From the NCBI GenBank assembly GCA_020630795.1, contig JAHDIK010000007.1:125206-189205 (forward strand): a DNA stretch of 64,000 nt. The letters run 5' to 3'. Made by a program: the position numbers and the translations under genes. The notes beneath the pieces were generated by a model. The model did not search any database. It saw only the letters and a list, made by a program, of their open reading frames with translations, and was not told where the DNA came from. Positions 1 through 8,553 of the stretch are shown piece by piece; the first letter of the stretch is position 1, and each line of letters starts with the position of its first letter. The DNA is from Colwellia sp. GTDB taxonomy: Bacteria; Pseudomonadota; Gammaproteobacteria; Enterobacterales; Alteromonadaceae.

Positions 1-1
1 A

Positions 2-127
2 GTAGATCACGGACACAATACCACTTTAAATTTTGAACCGACCAATCAGCCCAAAAATCAATATAATAAAACGAATAACTCTACTCTGCTTCACAAACAT
101 CCTACCGTACTCAATTTACTGGATTAA
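2..127 (+). CDS. Partial CDS, C-terminal 41 residues of an unidentified protein
   Basis: Frame 2 is open from the left edge to a TAA at 125-127. The residues are polar and rich in Asn, Thr and His, ending in VLNLLD, with no recognisable domain. Its stop overlaps the stop of the convergent minus-strand gene (TAA at 124-126), a tight tail-to-tail arrangement. The frame is short, so chance openness cannot be excluded. Confidence 0.4.
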   Translation, partial: VDHGHNTTLNFEPTNQPKNQYNKTNNSTLLHKHPTVLNLLD

Positions 128-1665
128 AAATCACCCTGTTTAATTTTTTGATATTTAGCGCTACCTATACGCTCTCGAGATAATGCGTGAGACAACCACT
201 TCATTCCCTTTAAATCTTGGCCTTTGTTAATTAGTGCTTTGGCGACATTGTAGTGAAAGCTTGGCATTGAAAACCTGTTAGTATTTTCATGAGTGAGCGC
301 TAGGTAAAGCGACGGGAATGCTTCTTCATTATATTGTAATTGTGTTACATGCAGAATAGGTTTATAGGCTTTTGCATTTGCTTGGTGGCAAGTATCTGCT
401 AGATACAAACCTACTCCTAGCTTTTGGCTATTTTGTGTATTAGTCGATATAGATTCAATTGTGTTGCTGGTATCTAACCGCCATTCATCTTTATTTACTG
501 TGACTAACCTCGGTTTATTGTTAATATGCTTCCACCAGGGAACCTGCTTAGATAATTCGTTAAGTACACTGTTTTTGTTACCACGAAACGTTGTAGGTAA
601 TACGACAACATTATGAGAAAACATGTCAGACTGAGCTGACTGGCAAATACGGTGTTTTTTCGGCAACGCATATTCATCAACAAACCCTAATAAATGAGAT
701 AGCTCATGTGTAAAAACATTAACGTTATCATTTCTATCTAAGTACATTATCCCATTGTTAACGTTCGCTCCTCCCTGATCTAAAACAAAGCCAACATAAC
801 GACTTGTTATAAAGCCACCAAACTTGTCTAAAATAGATTCGTCACACTCTATTGCATTTGATGCTCCCTCGTTGCAAACCAACCAATGTTTTGGAATATA
901 TTTGGGTTGTTCAAAACAGAAAAAAGGGTATAACGCATGACGTTCAGCTTGATGAATAAGTGATTCAGCATGCTGTAAATTGTCGAGGTTAGTTGCGAGA
1001 AGTTGAACACTATTTTCACAATGAGCGTTGTTTGCGGAAAATTTATTTTGTGAAATTAGCTTTTGCTGGCCGTTTTGGTTAAAGCTATCAAAAACATTAA
1101 TTATTTCATAGTGGTCGATAAGCCTTAATAACCTTGATTCACCTAAACGCTTTAACGAGGGTAAATTCTGTTTTACGTATTCGATATCACCTTCAATAAT
1201 GGCAATTTCAACAAGTAAACTGAGTGCTTCTTTATTATTGTGTGTCACCAATAAGGATTTAGCTTGCTCGTACTTCCCTTGTTCAAAATAATACTCAGCT
1301 AACTTTATTGATGCGATGGTCTGATTAAGCTTTATCGCTTTTTTATACCAAAAAATTGCTTTATCTGTGTTCTCTTCTATTTGATAAAAACTCGCTAATT
1401 TTAATGCATAGCCGCCATCTACAAGAGCAAGCTTTTGAGCATATAAAAGCCAAGAACTCGAGCCATACTCTACAGTTGATAACATACGCTTATATGCTTT
1501 GGGTAACTTTAACGCTAATGCGATTGAAAGCTCGTTTTCCGAAATATTATTTGTATCAATTGCCTTATTTAAATAGGTCGACAAAAAAAATGAGCCTGAT
1601 GGTATGGTTACCATCACGCTCATTATGATTATTGTACAAACGTTAAAAAGAGTTTTTTTATACAC
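124..1665 (-). CDS. Membrane-anchored TPR/Sel1-like protein with a zinc-metalloprotease motif
   Basis: This 513-residue protein starts at a GTG only 6 bp after the nlpI stop, so it is probably co-transcribed with nlpI. Residues about 9-30 form a hydrophobic segment, a signal anchor or uncleaved signal peptide that would place the rest in the periplasm. Residues about 50-150 look like Sel1/TPR helical repeats (for example KAIFWYKKAIKLNQ followed by IKLAEYYFEQGKYEQAKSL). Near residue 320 lies THELSHLLGFVDEY, an HExxHxxGxxDEY pattern. This resembles metzincin-type zinc sites and especially the HExxH...DEY signature of M64-like peptidases. A short TPR-like stretch ends the protein. Protease activity is inferred from the motif alone; I do not recognise the family by name. 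Cys residues (HCENS, ICQS, TCHQ) suggest possible disulfides outside the cytoplasm. Confidence 0.75.
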   Translation of the reverse strand: MYKKTLFNVCTIIIMSVMVTIPSGSFFLSTYLNKAIDTNNISENELSIALALKLPKAYKRMLSTVEYGSSSWLLYAQKLALVDGGYALKLASFYQIEENTDKAIFWYKKAIKLNQTIASIKLAEYYFEQGKYEQAKSLLVTHNNKEALSLLVEIAIIEGDIEYVKQNLPSLKRLGESRLLRLIDHYEIINVFDSFNQNGQQKLISQNKFSANNAHCENSVQLLATNLDNLQHAESLIHQAERHALYPFFCFEQPKYIPKHWLVCNEGASNAIECDESILDKFGGFITSRYVGFVLDQGGANVNNGIMYLDRNDNVNVFTHELSHLLGFVDEYALPKKHRICQSAQSDMFSHNVVVLPTTFRGNKNSVLNELSKQVPWWKHINNKPRLVTVNKDEWRLDTSNTIESISTNTQNSQKLGVGLYLADTCHQANAKAYKPILHVTQLQYNEEAFPSLYLALTHENTNRFSMPSFHYNVAKALINKGQDLKGMKWLSHALSRERIGSAKYQKIKQGDF

Positions 1666-1671
1666 GTTACA

Positions 1672-2577
1672 CTATTCAGCTGACACTTCTAACTTTTTCT
1701 TACGCATTAAATCTAGTTCTAGCTTTGCATAGCGATGCTCAACAAATTCAAACACATTGGTGCTTAGCGCAAGTTTAAAAAAGTTAGCTGCCGCGCCTTT
1801 TTTACCATGTAATTGATTATATTTACCTAGGTAAAAATACGCCTCACATAATCGGTCGCTCAACTCTTTGTTTGTTTTTACATTATGAGTAAGTGCTTGA
1901 ATAAATGTAGCTTGTGACTGTTTGCCTAGATAGAGATTAATAATACTCTTCGCCCAAGTAGCGTCACTCACGCTTTCAGCTCTTTTTTCTAAATCGATTT
2001 TTGCTTGTACGCTATCTATTTGATTTTCAGCCAAATACAACCACAGTAAACGATAAGGATCATTTAACTGACCATGATGAAATACTTGAAAATCTTCACG
2101 AGCTAAATTAGGTCGACCACCATAATACAAAGCAATACCACGATTTAAGTACGCGTATTCATGTTCTGGTTGTAAATCTAACGCTGAATCAAACGACTCA
2201 TACGCTTGATTAAACTCTTGTATTTGCGTGAACTGAATACCGATAAAGTTATATGCATCAACCAAATCAGGCTTTAATTTTAACGCACGATTAAAATCTA
2301 ACCTCGCTAATGATCTTAGCCCTACACTGTCGTAAATAACTCCGCGGTCATAAAAAAGTTGGGCTCTTTGGGCATCAGTAATTTCAGCACGTTGAATAAT
2401 TTCACTCAAGCGTAAAATAGCAACTTCACTTTTATAGCTTACTGAAACTGGCTCAGCAATAATTAACTGCCCAATGGCGCTTTCTGGTTGATTACTACTA
2501 AGTGATGTACACCCTTGAACGAACAAAAATATACTCAACGATAGAATCTTTAATTTTGACTGCACTTTTGACTGCAC
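1672..2577 (-). CDS. nlpI: NlpI-like TPR lipoprotein
   Basis: This 301-residue protein has a lipoprotein signal peptide with a lipobox-like FVQGC and Cys at residue 23, so it is probably an outer-membrane lipoprotein. Several TPR units follow (about residues 60-170), including the typical AYNFIGIQFTQIQEFNQAYE. NlpI in Escherichia coli scaffolds the Prc protease and peptidoglycan hydrolases, and nlpI lies next to pnp, as here. The start is a GTG with GGAAA about 8 bases upstream. A 12-base tandem duplication gives two in-frame GTG codons (2577 and 2565), so the exact start is uncertain by four residues. A metalloprotease-like TPR gene follows 6 bp downstream. Confidence 0.85.
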   Translation of the reverse strand: MQSKVQSKLKILSLSIFLFVQGCTSLSSNQPESAIGQLIIAEPVSVSYKSEVAILRLSEIIQRAEITDAQRAQLFYDRGVIYDSVGLRSLARLDFNRALKLKPDLVDAYNFIGIQFTQIQEFNQAYESFDSALDLQPEHEYAYLNRGIALYYGGRPNLAREDFQVFHHGQLNDPYRLLWLYLAENQIDSVQAKIDLEKRAESVSDATWAKSIINLYLGKQSQATFIQALTHNVKTNKELSDRLCEAYFYLGKYNQLHGKKGAAANFFKLALSTNVFEFVEHRYAKLELDLMRKKKLEVSAE

Positions 2578-2614
2578 TAAGTAATTTCCAATTTAACAAT
2601 TAATAACAGTATAT

Positions 2615-2643
2615 AAAAAAGGGAGCCAATAGGCTCCCTTTTT
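2615..2643 (-). terminator. Rho-independent terminator after pnp
   Basis: The 7-bp stem GGGAGCC-AATA-GGCTCCC spans 2621-2638. It has six A on its left (T-tract for minus-strand transcripts) and five T on its right, so it can stop transcription both ways. It lies between pnp and nlpI, so nlpI either depends on readthrough or has its own promoter. Confidence 0.85.
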
Positions 2644-2670
2644 CTCAGTGAAAATTATTTACCGTAATAA

Positions 2671-4800
2671 TTAATCTTCAGTTGTTTCTTCTGCCGGAGC
2701 TGCAGTTTCAGCAGGCTTTTCAACTGCTTCTTTCATGCTTAAACGAACACGGCCTTGACGGTCAACCTCTAGTACTTTAACAGTAACTTCTTGACCTTCT
2801 TTTAGTACATCGCTTACTGCGTTAACACGTTCTTCAGAAATCTGAGAAATATGAACTAAGCCATCTTTTCCAGGAAGTACGTTAACAAACGCACCAAAAT
2901 CTACAATACGTACTACTTTACCTTGGTAAATAGTACCTACTTCAATTTCAGCCGTTAATGCTTTAATGCGGTTAATTGCATCTTCAGCTTGCTTACCGTC
3001 AGTAGCTGCAATTTTAACAGTACCGTCGTCTTCAATCTCAATAGTTGTGCCCGTTTCTTCAGTAAGTTGGCGAATAGTTGCACCACCTTTACCAATAACG
3101 TCACGAATCTTATCTGAGTTAATTTTCATTGTATGAATACGAGGTGCAAATTCAGAAATGTCTTCACGGTGACCAGCAATAGCTTCGTCCATTACACTTA
3201 AGATATGAATACGTGCTGCTTTAGCTTGGTTAAGCGCAGTTTGCATAATATCTTGAGTAATACCTTCAATTTTAATATCCATTTGAAGCGCAGTAATACC
3301 GTTAGTTGTACCCGCTACTTTAAAGTCCATATCACCTAAGTGATCTTCATCACCTAAGATATCAGATAGAACTACATGGCTATCGCCTTCTTTAACTAAT
3401 CCCATTGCAATACCTGCAACAGAAGCTTTAATTGGAACACCTGCATCCATTAGTGCTAAAGACGTACCACACACAGATGCCATTGAAGATGAACCATTTG
3501 ATTCAGTAATTTCTGATACAACACGCACAGAATACGGGAAGTCTTCAACAGTAGGCATAACCGCTAACATACCGCGTTTTGCTAAACGACCATGACCAAT
3601 TTCACGACGCTTTGGAGAACCAACAAAACCAGTTTCACCTACAGAATATGGAGGGAAGTTGTAGTGCAACATAAAGTTGTCTGTTTTCTCACCCAAAATC
3701 GTTTCAACACGCTGAGCGTCACGTTGTGTACCTAAAGTAGCAGTAACTAATGCTTGAGTTTCACCACGTGTAAACACAGCAGAACCGTGAGTACGCGGTA
3801 ATACGCCAGTCATAACGTCTAATGCACGAATCATTTCAGGATCACGACCATCGATACGAGGGTGACCTTGAGTAATCCGACCACGAACAACTGTTTTTTC
3901 TAAGTCGTGGAATAAATCTTTTGCTTCTTGAACGTCAAGCTCTTCGTCTTCAGCTAATAACTTTTCAACTACGTCATTTCTGATTTCAGCAACTTTTTCG
4001 TAACGTGCAGCTTTTTCAGTAATTTGATATGCATCGTTTACTTGTTCCGTAGCAAGCTCAGCAATTTTTGCTGTTAATGCTTCGTTCTTAACAGGTGCTA
4101 CCCATTCCCAAGATTTTGCATTAACTTCTGCAGAAAACTCTTTAATTGCATTAATAGCAATTTGAGATTGCTCGTGACCATATACTACGGCACCTAGCAT
4201 AACTTCTTCAGAAAGAACGTCAGCTTCAGACTCAACCATTAATACTGCAGAATCAGTACCAGCTACAACTAAATCAAGGTCGCTAGTTTCTAGTTCAGAC
4301 TGTAATGGGTTAAGAATATACTTACCTTCTGTGTAACCTACACGTGCCGCACCTACAGGACCATTAAACGGCATACCTGTAATAGCTAATGCTGCTGATG
4401 TACCTAATAGAGAGATGATGTCTGGTGAAATTTCAGGGTTAGCTGAAACAACCGTAATGATAATTTGAACTTCGTTCGTAAAACCTTCTGGGAATAACGG
4501 ACGAATTGGACGGTCAATTAAACGTGCAATTAACGTTTCTTCTTCTGAAGGACGACCTTCACGCTTGAAGAAACCACCTGGAATTTTACCCGCAGCATAT
4601 GTTTTTTCTTGATAGTTTACTGTTAATGGGAAAAAATCTTGGCCTTCTTTCGCTTCTTTTTTACCAACAACAGAAACTAATACGCTTGTATCGTCCATAC
4701 TTGCCATAACAGCAGCTGTTGCTTGACGAGCAATTACGCCCGTTTCTAAAGTTACGGTATGTTGACCGTATTCAAATGTTTTAGTTACCGGATTGAACAT
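2671..4800 (-). CDS. pnp: Polyribonucleotide nucleotidyltransferase (PNPase)
   Basis: PNPase degrades RNA 3' to 5' by phosphorolysis, releasing nucleoside diphosphates, and works with RNase E in the degradosome. The 709-residue protein has two RNase PH-like domains joined by a helical linker, then a KH domain with [12 protein letters not shown], then an S1 domain ([19 protein letters not shown]), ending in an acidic Ala/Glu tail. I chose the ATG of MFNPVTKTF because AAGGAA lies just upstream; the frame extends 14 further codons that do not look conserved. pnp usually follows rpsO directly in gammaproteobacteria. Here two unrelated genes and terminators separate them, and a separate promoter is likely. 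Confidence 0.98.
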   Translation of the reverse strand: MFNPVTKTFEYGQHTVTLETGVIARQATAAVMASMDDTSVLVSVVGKKEAKEGQDFFPLTVNYQEKTYAAGKIPGGFFKREGRPSEEETLIARLIDRPIRPLFPEGFTNEVQIIITVVSANPEISPDIISLLGTSAALAITGMPFNGPVGAARVGYTEGKYILNPLQSELETSDLDLVVAGTDSAVLMVESEADVLSEEVMLGAVVYGHEQSQIAINAIKEFSAEVNAKSWEWVAPVKNEALTAKIAELATEQVNDAYQITEKAARYEKVAEIRNDVVEKLLAEDEELDVQEAKDLFHDLEKTVVRGRITQGHPRIDGRDPEMIRALDVMTGVLPRTHGSAVFTRGETQALVTATLGTQRDAQRVETILGEKTDNFMLHYNFPPYSVGETGFVGSPKRREIGHGRLAKRGMLAVMPTVEDFPYSVRVVSEITESNGSSSMASVCGTSLALMDAGVPIKASVAGIAMGLVKEGDSHVVLSDILGDEDHLGDMDFKVAGTTNGITALQMDIKIEGITQDIMQTALNQAKAARIHILSVMDEAIAGHREDISEFAPRIHTMKINSDKIRDVIGKGGATIRQLTEETGTTIEIEDDGTVKIAATDGKQAEDAINRIKALTAEIEVGTIYQGKVVRIVDFGAFVNVLPGKDGLVHISQISEERVNAVSDVLKEGQEVTVKVLEVDRQGRVRLSMKEAVEKPAETAAPAEETTED

Positions 4801-4964
4801 TACATAGTTCCTTATTTTTCGGTTTTTAATCAATCTGTACAATTATTTATTCGCTTAATTTAGGGCTAACCTTATATAAAAAGCCGAACAAAAAATTATA
4901 CAGTTTGATTGATTGTAAAAGTTTAAATACCTTGTTTTTGTATACACAAAAATAAGGCACGCAC

Positions 4965-4970
4965 ATTATA
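4965..4970 (-). promoter_or_regulatory. Putative pnp -10 element
   Basis: On the minus strand the sequence reads TATAAT followed by a GC-rich discriminator (GTGCGTGCC). It would give a leader of about 155 bases before the pnp start. No good -35 hexamer is visible. The long leader fits PNPase-type autoregulation, but I see no clear double-stranded RNase III target. The rest of the 4801-5111 gap holds only this and the divergent esterase promoter. Confidence 0.35.
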
Positions 4971-5071
4971 CTAACTAAACGCGCTAATGCTAGGGACAAA
5001 GCGTAATTCTTGACGGAAAAAATCAACTATTTTTCATAAACTCTTTAGGTTATTCATTCTTACGCGTACTT

Positions 5072-5079
5072 GTTATAAT
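5072..5079 (+). promoter_or_regulatory. Extended -10 promoter for the esterase gene
   Basis: TGTTATAAT carries the TG extension one base before a consensus TATAAT (5074-5079), about 30 bases before the esterase ATG at 5112. The -35 is weak (TTATTC or TTCATT at non-ideal spacing), as is common for extended -10 promoters. Confidence 0.45.
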
Positions 5080-5111
5080 TATTTTACTTTTATAATAAGA
5101 CTCAATTAATT

Positions 5112-5783
5112 ATGACTTTACATTCGTTAGAACGAATTACTATTGATCCGCCCTCACCTGCAACCGCATGTGTTATTTGGTTACATGGCTTAGGTGATTC
5201 AGGAGAAGGATTCGCGCCCATTGTGCCGGTACTTAACTTACCTGCTCAGCATTCAATTAAATTTATATTTCCTCATGCGCCAAATCGAGCCGTTACGATA
5301 AATCAAGGCTATGTAATGAAAGCTTGGTACGATATAAAATCGATGGATTTACATAATCGTGCTGATATGACAGGAGTATTAGAGTCTGAAGCTTCTATAC
5401 ACCAGTTAATTCAAGAGCAAATAGATTCAGGCATTCCCTCAGAGCGCATAATCTTAGCAGGGTTTAGCCAAGGCGGAGTTGTGAGTTTGTTTACAGGCTT
5501 AAGATACTCAAAAAAGCTAGCGGGTATCATGGCGCTTTCTTGTTACTTACCGCAAGCTGATAAATTACCTACAGACTTACACAGTGCAAACAAAGACACA
5601 CCTATTCTCCAACATCATGGAGAACAAGACGAAGTAGTGTTAGTTTCTGCTGGCAAGATGGCGAATAAGCTATTAGTGGAAAATCAATACAACGTAACAT
5701 GGCAATCATATCAAATGCCTCATACGGTAATGCAACAGCAAATTCAAGATATCTCAAAATGGATAATTAGCTTACTTGGCTAA
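5112..5783 (+). CDS. Alpha/beta hydrolase, carboxylesterase/phospholipase family
   Basis: This 223-residue cytoplasmic protein belongs to the short-chain carboxylesterase/acyl-protein thioesterase family. It shows the oxyanion-hole region VIWLHGLGDSGEGF (about residues 20-33), the nucleophile elbow GFSQGG (about residues 117-122), an Asp in HHGEQDEVV and a His in MPHTV, making a complete Ser-Asp-His triad. Length is normal for the family. The natural substrate cannot be told from sequence. It is transcribed alone from its own promoter, convergent with a DUF962 gene, and sits unusually between rpsO and pnp. Confidence 0.9.
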   Translation: MTLHSLERITIDPPSPATACVIWLHGLGDSGEGFAPIVPVLNLPAQHSIKFIFPHAPNRAVTINQGYVMKAWYDIKSMDLHNRADMTGVLESEASIHQLIQEQIDSGIPSERIILAGFSQGGVVSLFTGLRYSKKLAGIMALSCYLPQADKLPTDLHSANKDTPILQHHGEQDEVVLVSAGKMANKLLVENQYNVTWQSYQMPHTVMQQQIQDISKWIISLLG

Positions 5784-5804
5784 GTAAGTATTGAGTTTAG
5801 AATA

Positions 5805-5833
5805 TTAAGGTTACTTGTAGTAAGTAACCTTAA
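5805..5833. terminator. Bidirectional terminator between convergent genes
   Basis: A perfect 12-bp stem, TTAAGGTTACTT and its complement, encloses a 5-base loop (5817-5821). It is flanked by A/T-rich sequence. The position, 22 bases after the esterase stop and just beyond the DUF962 stop, suits a shared terminator, although the T-tracts are short. Confidence 0.6.
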
Positions 5834-5835
5834 AT

Positions 5836-6378
5836 TTAAATAGACTCTTTGTTTAAACGCTTATTTAGCTCTCTTCTTTTAGTCACTGCCATTGGTGTAA
5901 TGGTTTCTTCTAATGACTTTAACCAACCAAACATAAAGTATATTTCTGCCATAAGAAAAAGCGGTGCAATTAAAAACTGACCAAGATCATCTATAAAAGC
6001 AGGCTTAGCTTTTTCAAAGTGATGACCAATAAATTGAATAATCCAACCTATAACAAAAACAGCGATGGCTATGTATAAAGCCTGTTCGTGTGGCGATACC
6101 ATATTAGCTAAATACACATTCAAAATAGCGTATGGCACCATCGCAACAGCCAACTTAGTATGCAATAAAAAATAGTAAATAATCGTTACAGTAAAAAACA
6201 CATACGCGGGTGTGTAAGAAAACTCTACGCCGGAGAATGAAAACATAAAGGTTTTCAAACTTAACAACAAAGTCACCGACCAAATGATAAGAGGCACACC
6301 TACAAAATGTGTTTTTATATTGTTTTTATTAAAATGTACGCTTTTATATTGTGATAACTGCTCTTCTATACTTTTCAT
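5836..6378 (-). CDS. DUF962/Mpo1-like membrane protein
   Basis: This protein of about 180 residues has at least four hydrophobic segments (about residues 28-45, 56-75, 98-118 and 136-152), so it is an integral inner-membrane protein. The N-terminal pattern SVHFNKNNIKTHFVGVP matches the His-spaced start of the DUF962/YGL010w family. The yeast member Mpo1 is an iron-dependent dioxygenase acting on 2-hydroxy fatty acids, and the conserved His residues would bind metal. That activity here is inferred from family only. I placed the start at the ATG at 6378, preceded by AAGAGG; a GTG two codons upstream is possible. It runs after rpsO, beyond a terminator. Confidence 0.8.
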   Translation of the reverse strand: MKSIEEQLSQYKSVHFNKNNIKTHFVGVPLIIWSVTLLLSLKTFMFSFSGVEFSYTPAYVFFTVTIIYYFLLHTKLAVAMVPYAILNVYLANMVSPHEQALYIAIAVFVIGWIIQFIGHHFEKAKPAFIDDLGQFLIAPLFLMAEIYFMFGWLKSLEETITPMAVTKRRELNKRLNKESI

Positions 6379-6493
6379 ACTCACCTCTTAATGTATTACG
6401 TTAATCATAATGACAAGGAATTAATAAAAAGTAAATTGATCCGACCAGTTAGTTTTATATAAAACTTGACGCGGCGTATCAAAATTTAGACAC

Positions 6494-6521
6494 AAAAAAA
6501 GGAGCCTATAGCTCCTTTTTT
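6494..6521 (-). terminator. Rho-independent terminator after rpsO
   Basis: GGAGC-CTATA-GCTCC at 6501-6515 is bordered by seven A on the left and six T on the right. It lies about 20 bases past the rpsO stop and is symmetric, so it can work on either strand. Confidence 0.85.
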
Positions 6522-6537
6522 CAATGTAAATCTTGTC

Positions 6538-6807
6538 TTAGCGACGTAGACCTAACTTACCGATTAACGCAGTGTAACGCTCTACGTTTTTACCTTTAAG
6601 GTAGTCTAATAATTTACGACGTTGACTTACCATGCGTAATAAACCACGACGAGAATGGTGATCATGGATGTGCTCTTTAAAGTGACCTTGTAAGTGGTTG
6701 ATTTGTGTAGTTAACAAAGCAACTTGTACTTCTGGTGAACCTGTATCACCTTCTTTTTGAGCGTATTCAGCAACAATTGCTGCTTTTTCTGATGCGTTTA
6801 AAGACAT
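6538..6807 (-). CDS. rpsO: 30S ribosomal protein S15
   Basis: The 89 residues match S15 from end to end, including [37 protein letters not shown] and the terminal LGLRR. S15 binds the central domain of 16S rRNA early in 30S assembly and represses its own translation in E. coli through a leader pseudoknot. An AAGGAAATAAC Shine-Dalgarno region precedes the ATG. The gene is set apart from truB by 166 bp holding its own promoter, and a terminator follows it. Confidence 0.98.
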   Translation of the reverse strand: MSLNASEKAAIVAEYAQKEGDTGSPEVQVALLTTQINHLQGHFKEHIHDHHSRRGLLRMVSQRRKLLDYLKGKNVERYTALIGKLGLRR

Positions 6808-6896
6808 GTTATTTCCTTAGTGTGTATACCCGTTTAGGTATTAAATAATCTCGCCTTGCCAAACACTAATTCAGCTAAGACGACAAAAGAGCGCGT

Positions 6897-6924
6897 ATTC
6901 TATCAGTAAAGCCAGTGATTGCAA
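6897..6924 (-). promoter_or_regulatory. rpsO promoter
   Basis: On the minus strand TTGCAA (6924-6919) and TAGAAT (6902-6897) are separated by 16 bases and followed by a GC-rich discriminator (ACGCGC), typical of stringently controlled ribosomal promoters. The leader before the rpsO ATG would be about 85 bases and contains a small ATACC/GGGTAT hairpin near the Shine-Dalgarno. Confidence 0.6.
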
Positions 6925-6973
6925 CCGTTATTTAACTTATACGAACATACACGCACTTAGGTTGTACAAATAG

Positions 6974-7933
6974 TTATGGTTTATTTTGTTCAGGTAAAAC
7001 AACGATACGTTTAGGCGCTACTCGCCCTTCTTCATCAATTTGCCCTACCCCTATAAACTCACCGTTTTCAACACTATCACCTACAAATACTTGCACCATG
7101 CCCTCTGATGGAGCTTGGCTTGCTTGTACTGGGTTACCGTGCCTTAAATAATGTGCTGACATATCGTCAACACACACAGCAGGTATGCCATCACATGCAC
7201 TAGTCATTGGTAGTAATAATGGATCTAAATACGTTGATGGAGGCACATCTTCATTCTGAGCCTTTTCTAATAACGACTCGAGTTGCTCCATAGTAACCAT
7301 TTTATCTTTAGGGTAGTTACCAACAGCACTTCTTCGTAAATGTGCTACATGTGCACCACATCCAAGTAACTCACCTAAATCATCTACAATCGTTCGGATA
7401 TATGTACCTTTTGATACATGAATTGATAAATCAACTTCGTCGTTTTCAAAACGTAACAGTTCTAAACTAAACACTGTAATGCTGCGAGATTCACGAGGTA
7501 CTTCAATGCCTTCTCTAGCATATTTATACAAGGGCTGGCCTTGATATTTTAATGCTGAATACATTGACGGTACTTGTTGTGTTGTTCCTCTAAAAGAGTC
7601 TAGAGCTTTATGTAGTGCATCGTCACCTACGTTAACTTCTTTTTCGGAAACAATATCACCGTCGGCATCACTGGTGGTAGTTCTCACACCTAATTTGGCA
7701 GTAACTTCGTACGTTTTGTCGGTATCTAACAAAAACTGAGAAAATTTAGTTCCTTCACCTAAACATACTGGCAACATACCCGTAGCTAACGGATCTAACG
7801 CCCCTGTATGACCAGCCTTTTGCGCAAAATAAATACGCTTTACTTTTTGTAAGGCACTGTTTGATGACATTTCATAAGGTTTATCAAGTAATAAAACACC
7901 ATTAATTGGTCTACCCTTTCTACGCTTCGCCAT
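6974..7933 (-). CDS. truB: tRNA pseudouridine(55) synthase TruB
   Basis: TruB makes pseudouridine 55 in the T-loop of tRNAs. The 319-residue protein contains [20 protein letters not shown] with the catalytic Asp, [11 protein letters not shown], the [15 protein letters not shown] motif and a C-terminal PUA-like domain. I chose the ATG at 7933 ([19 protein letters not shown]) because TruB proteins begin at about this point. It lies 13 bases after the rbfA stop. The frame could extend 26 codons upstream into rbfA, but those residues are just rbfA sequence read in another frame. Confidence 0.97.
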   Translation of the reverse strand: MAKRRKGRPINGVLLLDKPYEMSSNSALQKVKRIYFAQKAGHTGALDPLATGMLPVCLGEGTKFSQFLLDTDKTYEVTAKLGVRTTTSDADGDIVSEKEVNVGDDALHKALDSFRGTTQQVPSMYSALKYQGQPLYKYAREGIEVPRESRSITVFSLELLRFENDEVDLSIHVSKGTYIRTIVDDLGELLGCGAHVAHLRRSAVGNYPKDKMVTMEQLESLLEKAQNEDVPPSTYLDPLLLPMTSACDGIPAVCVDDMSAHYLRHGNPVQASQAPSEGMVQVFVGDSVENGEFIGVGQIDEEGRVAPKRIVVLPEQNKP

Positions 7934-7946
7934 GTATTCTTTGCCT

Positions 7947-8360
7947 TTACTTTGACTCTTCAGAACTGTCTGTAGAATCAATAGATTCATCTTCTGAAAA
8001 TCGTTTATCACTTGCTACTGCTTTGTTAACTAATGTAGTCATACGAACACCTTCAACCATTGACTTGTCATATACAAATCTAAGTTCAGGCATAATACGA
8101 GCTTTAATACGTTTTGCTAATAAAGTGCGAATATAACTAGCAGCTTCATTTAAAATTTCTACTGATTGATCTACGTTTTGGCCTTCAAGCGTGAAAAAAG
8201 TCACGAAAACCTTTGCGTAAGCTAAGTCTCTTGTTACTTCTACCGCATTAACAGTAACCATTCCTAAACGAGGATCTTTTACTTCACGCTGAATAATCAT
8301 CGCGACTTCTTTTTGAATTTCTTGACTGACTCGGTCAGTACGGGCAAATTCTCTCGCCAT
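7947..8360 (-). CDS. rbfA: 30S ribosome-binding factor RbfA
   Basis: RbfA is a KH-like cold-adaptation factor that helps mature the 5' end of 16S rRNA in the 30S subunit. The 137 residues show the family pattern: [39 protein letters not shown] broken by [11 protein letters not shown], and [12 protein letters not shown] Ser/Asp-rich tail ends the protein. AGGAG lies 7 bases before the ATG. A terminator-like hairpin stands directly upstream, unlike the continuous infB-rbfA arrangement in E. coli. Confidence 0.96.
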   Translation of the reverse strand: MAREFARTDRVSQEIQKEVAMIIQREVKDPRLGMVTVNAVEVTRDLAYAKVFVTFFTLEGQNVDQSVEILNEAASYIRTLLAKRIKARIMPELRFVYDKSMVEGVRMTTLVNKAVASDKRFSEDESIDSTDSSEESK

Positions 8361-8375
8361 TGTAAACTCCTAACA

Positions 8376-8395
8376 AAAACGGAGGCTAAGCCTCC
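8376..8395 (-). terminator. Terminator-like hairpin directly upstream of rbfA
   Basis: On the minus strand GGAGGC-TTA-GCCTCC is followed by GTTTTTG. It lies 16 bases upstream of the rbfA start, so transcripts from infB must read through it to reach rbfA and truB. It may set the ratio of infB to rbfA/truB expression. Confidence 0.6.
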
Positions 8396-8453
8396 ATTTA
8401 TAAATTCTTAATAAAATTTTTGAAACAATAACTCTTCAAAACGTTAAAATTTA

Positions 8454-8482
8454 ACTTGAATTAATTATTTGCTAATTCAAGT
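8454..8482. repeat. 10-bp inverted repeat in the infB-rbfA gap
   Basis: ACTTGAATTA and its exact complement flank a 9-base loop in the 193-bp gap between infB and rbfA. On the minus strand it is followed only by a weak T-rich stretch, so it could be a second, weaker terminator, an RNA-processing stem or an operator. Confidence 0.5.
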
Positions 8483-8553
8483 CGGAGGCGCTCAGCATAA
8501 AATGTATGCAAGCACTTCCAACAAAGTCTTAGCTAAAAATACGCAACTTAAAA

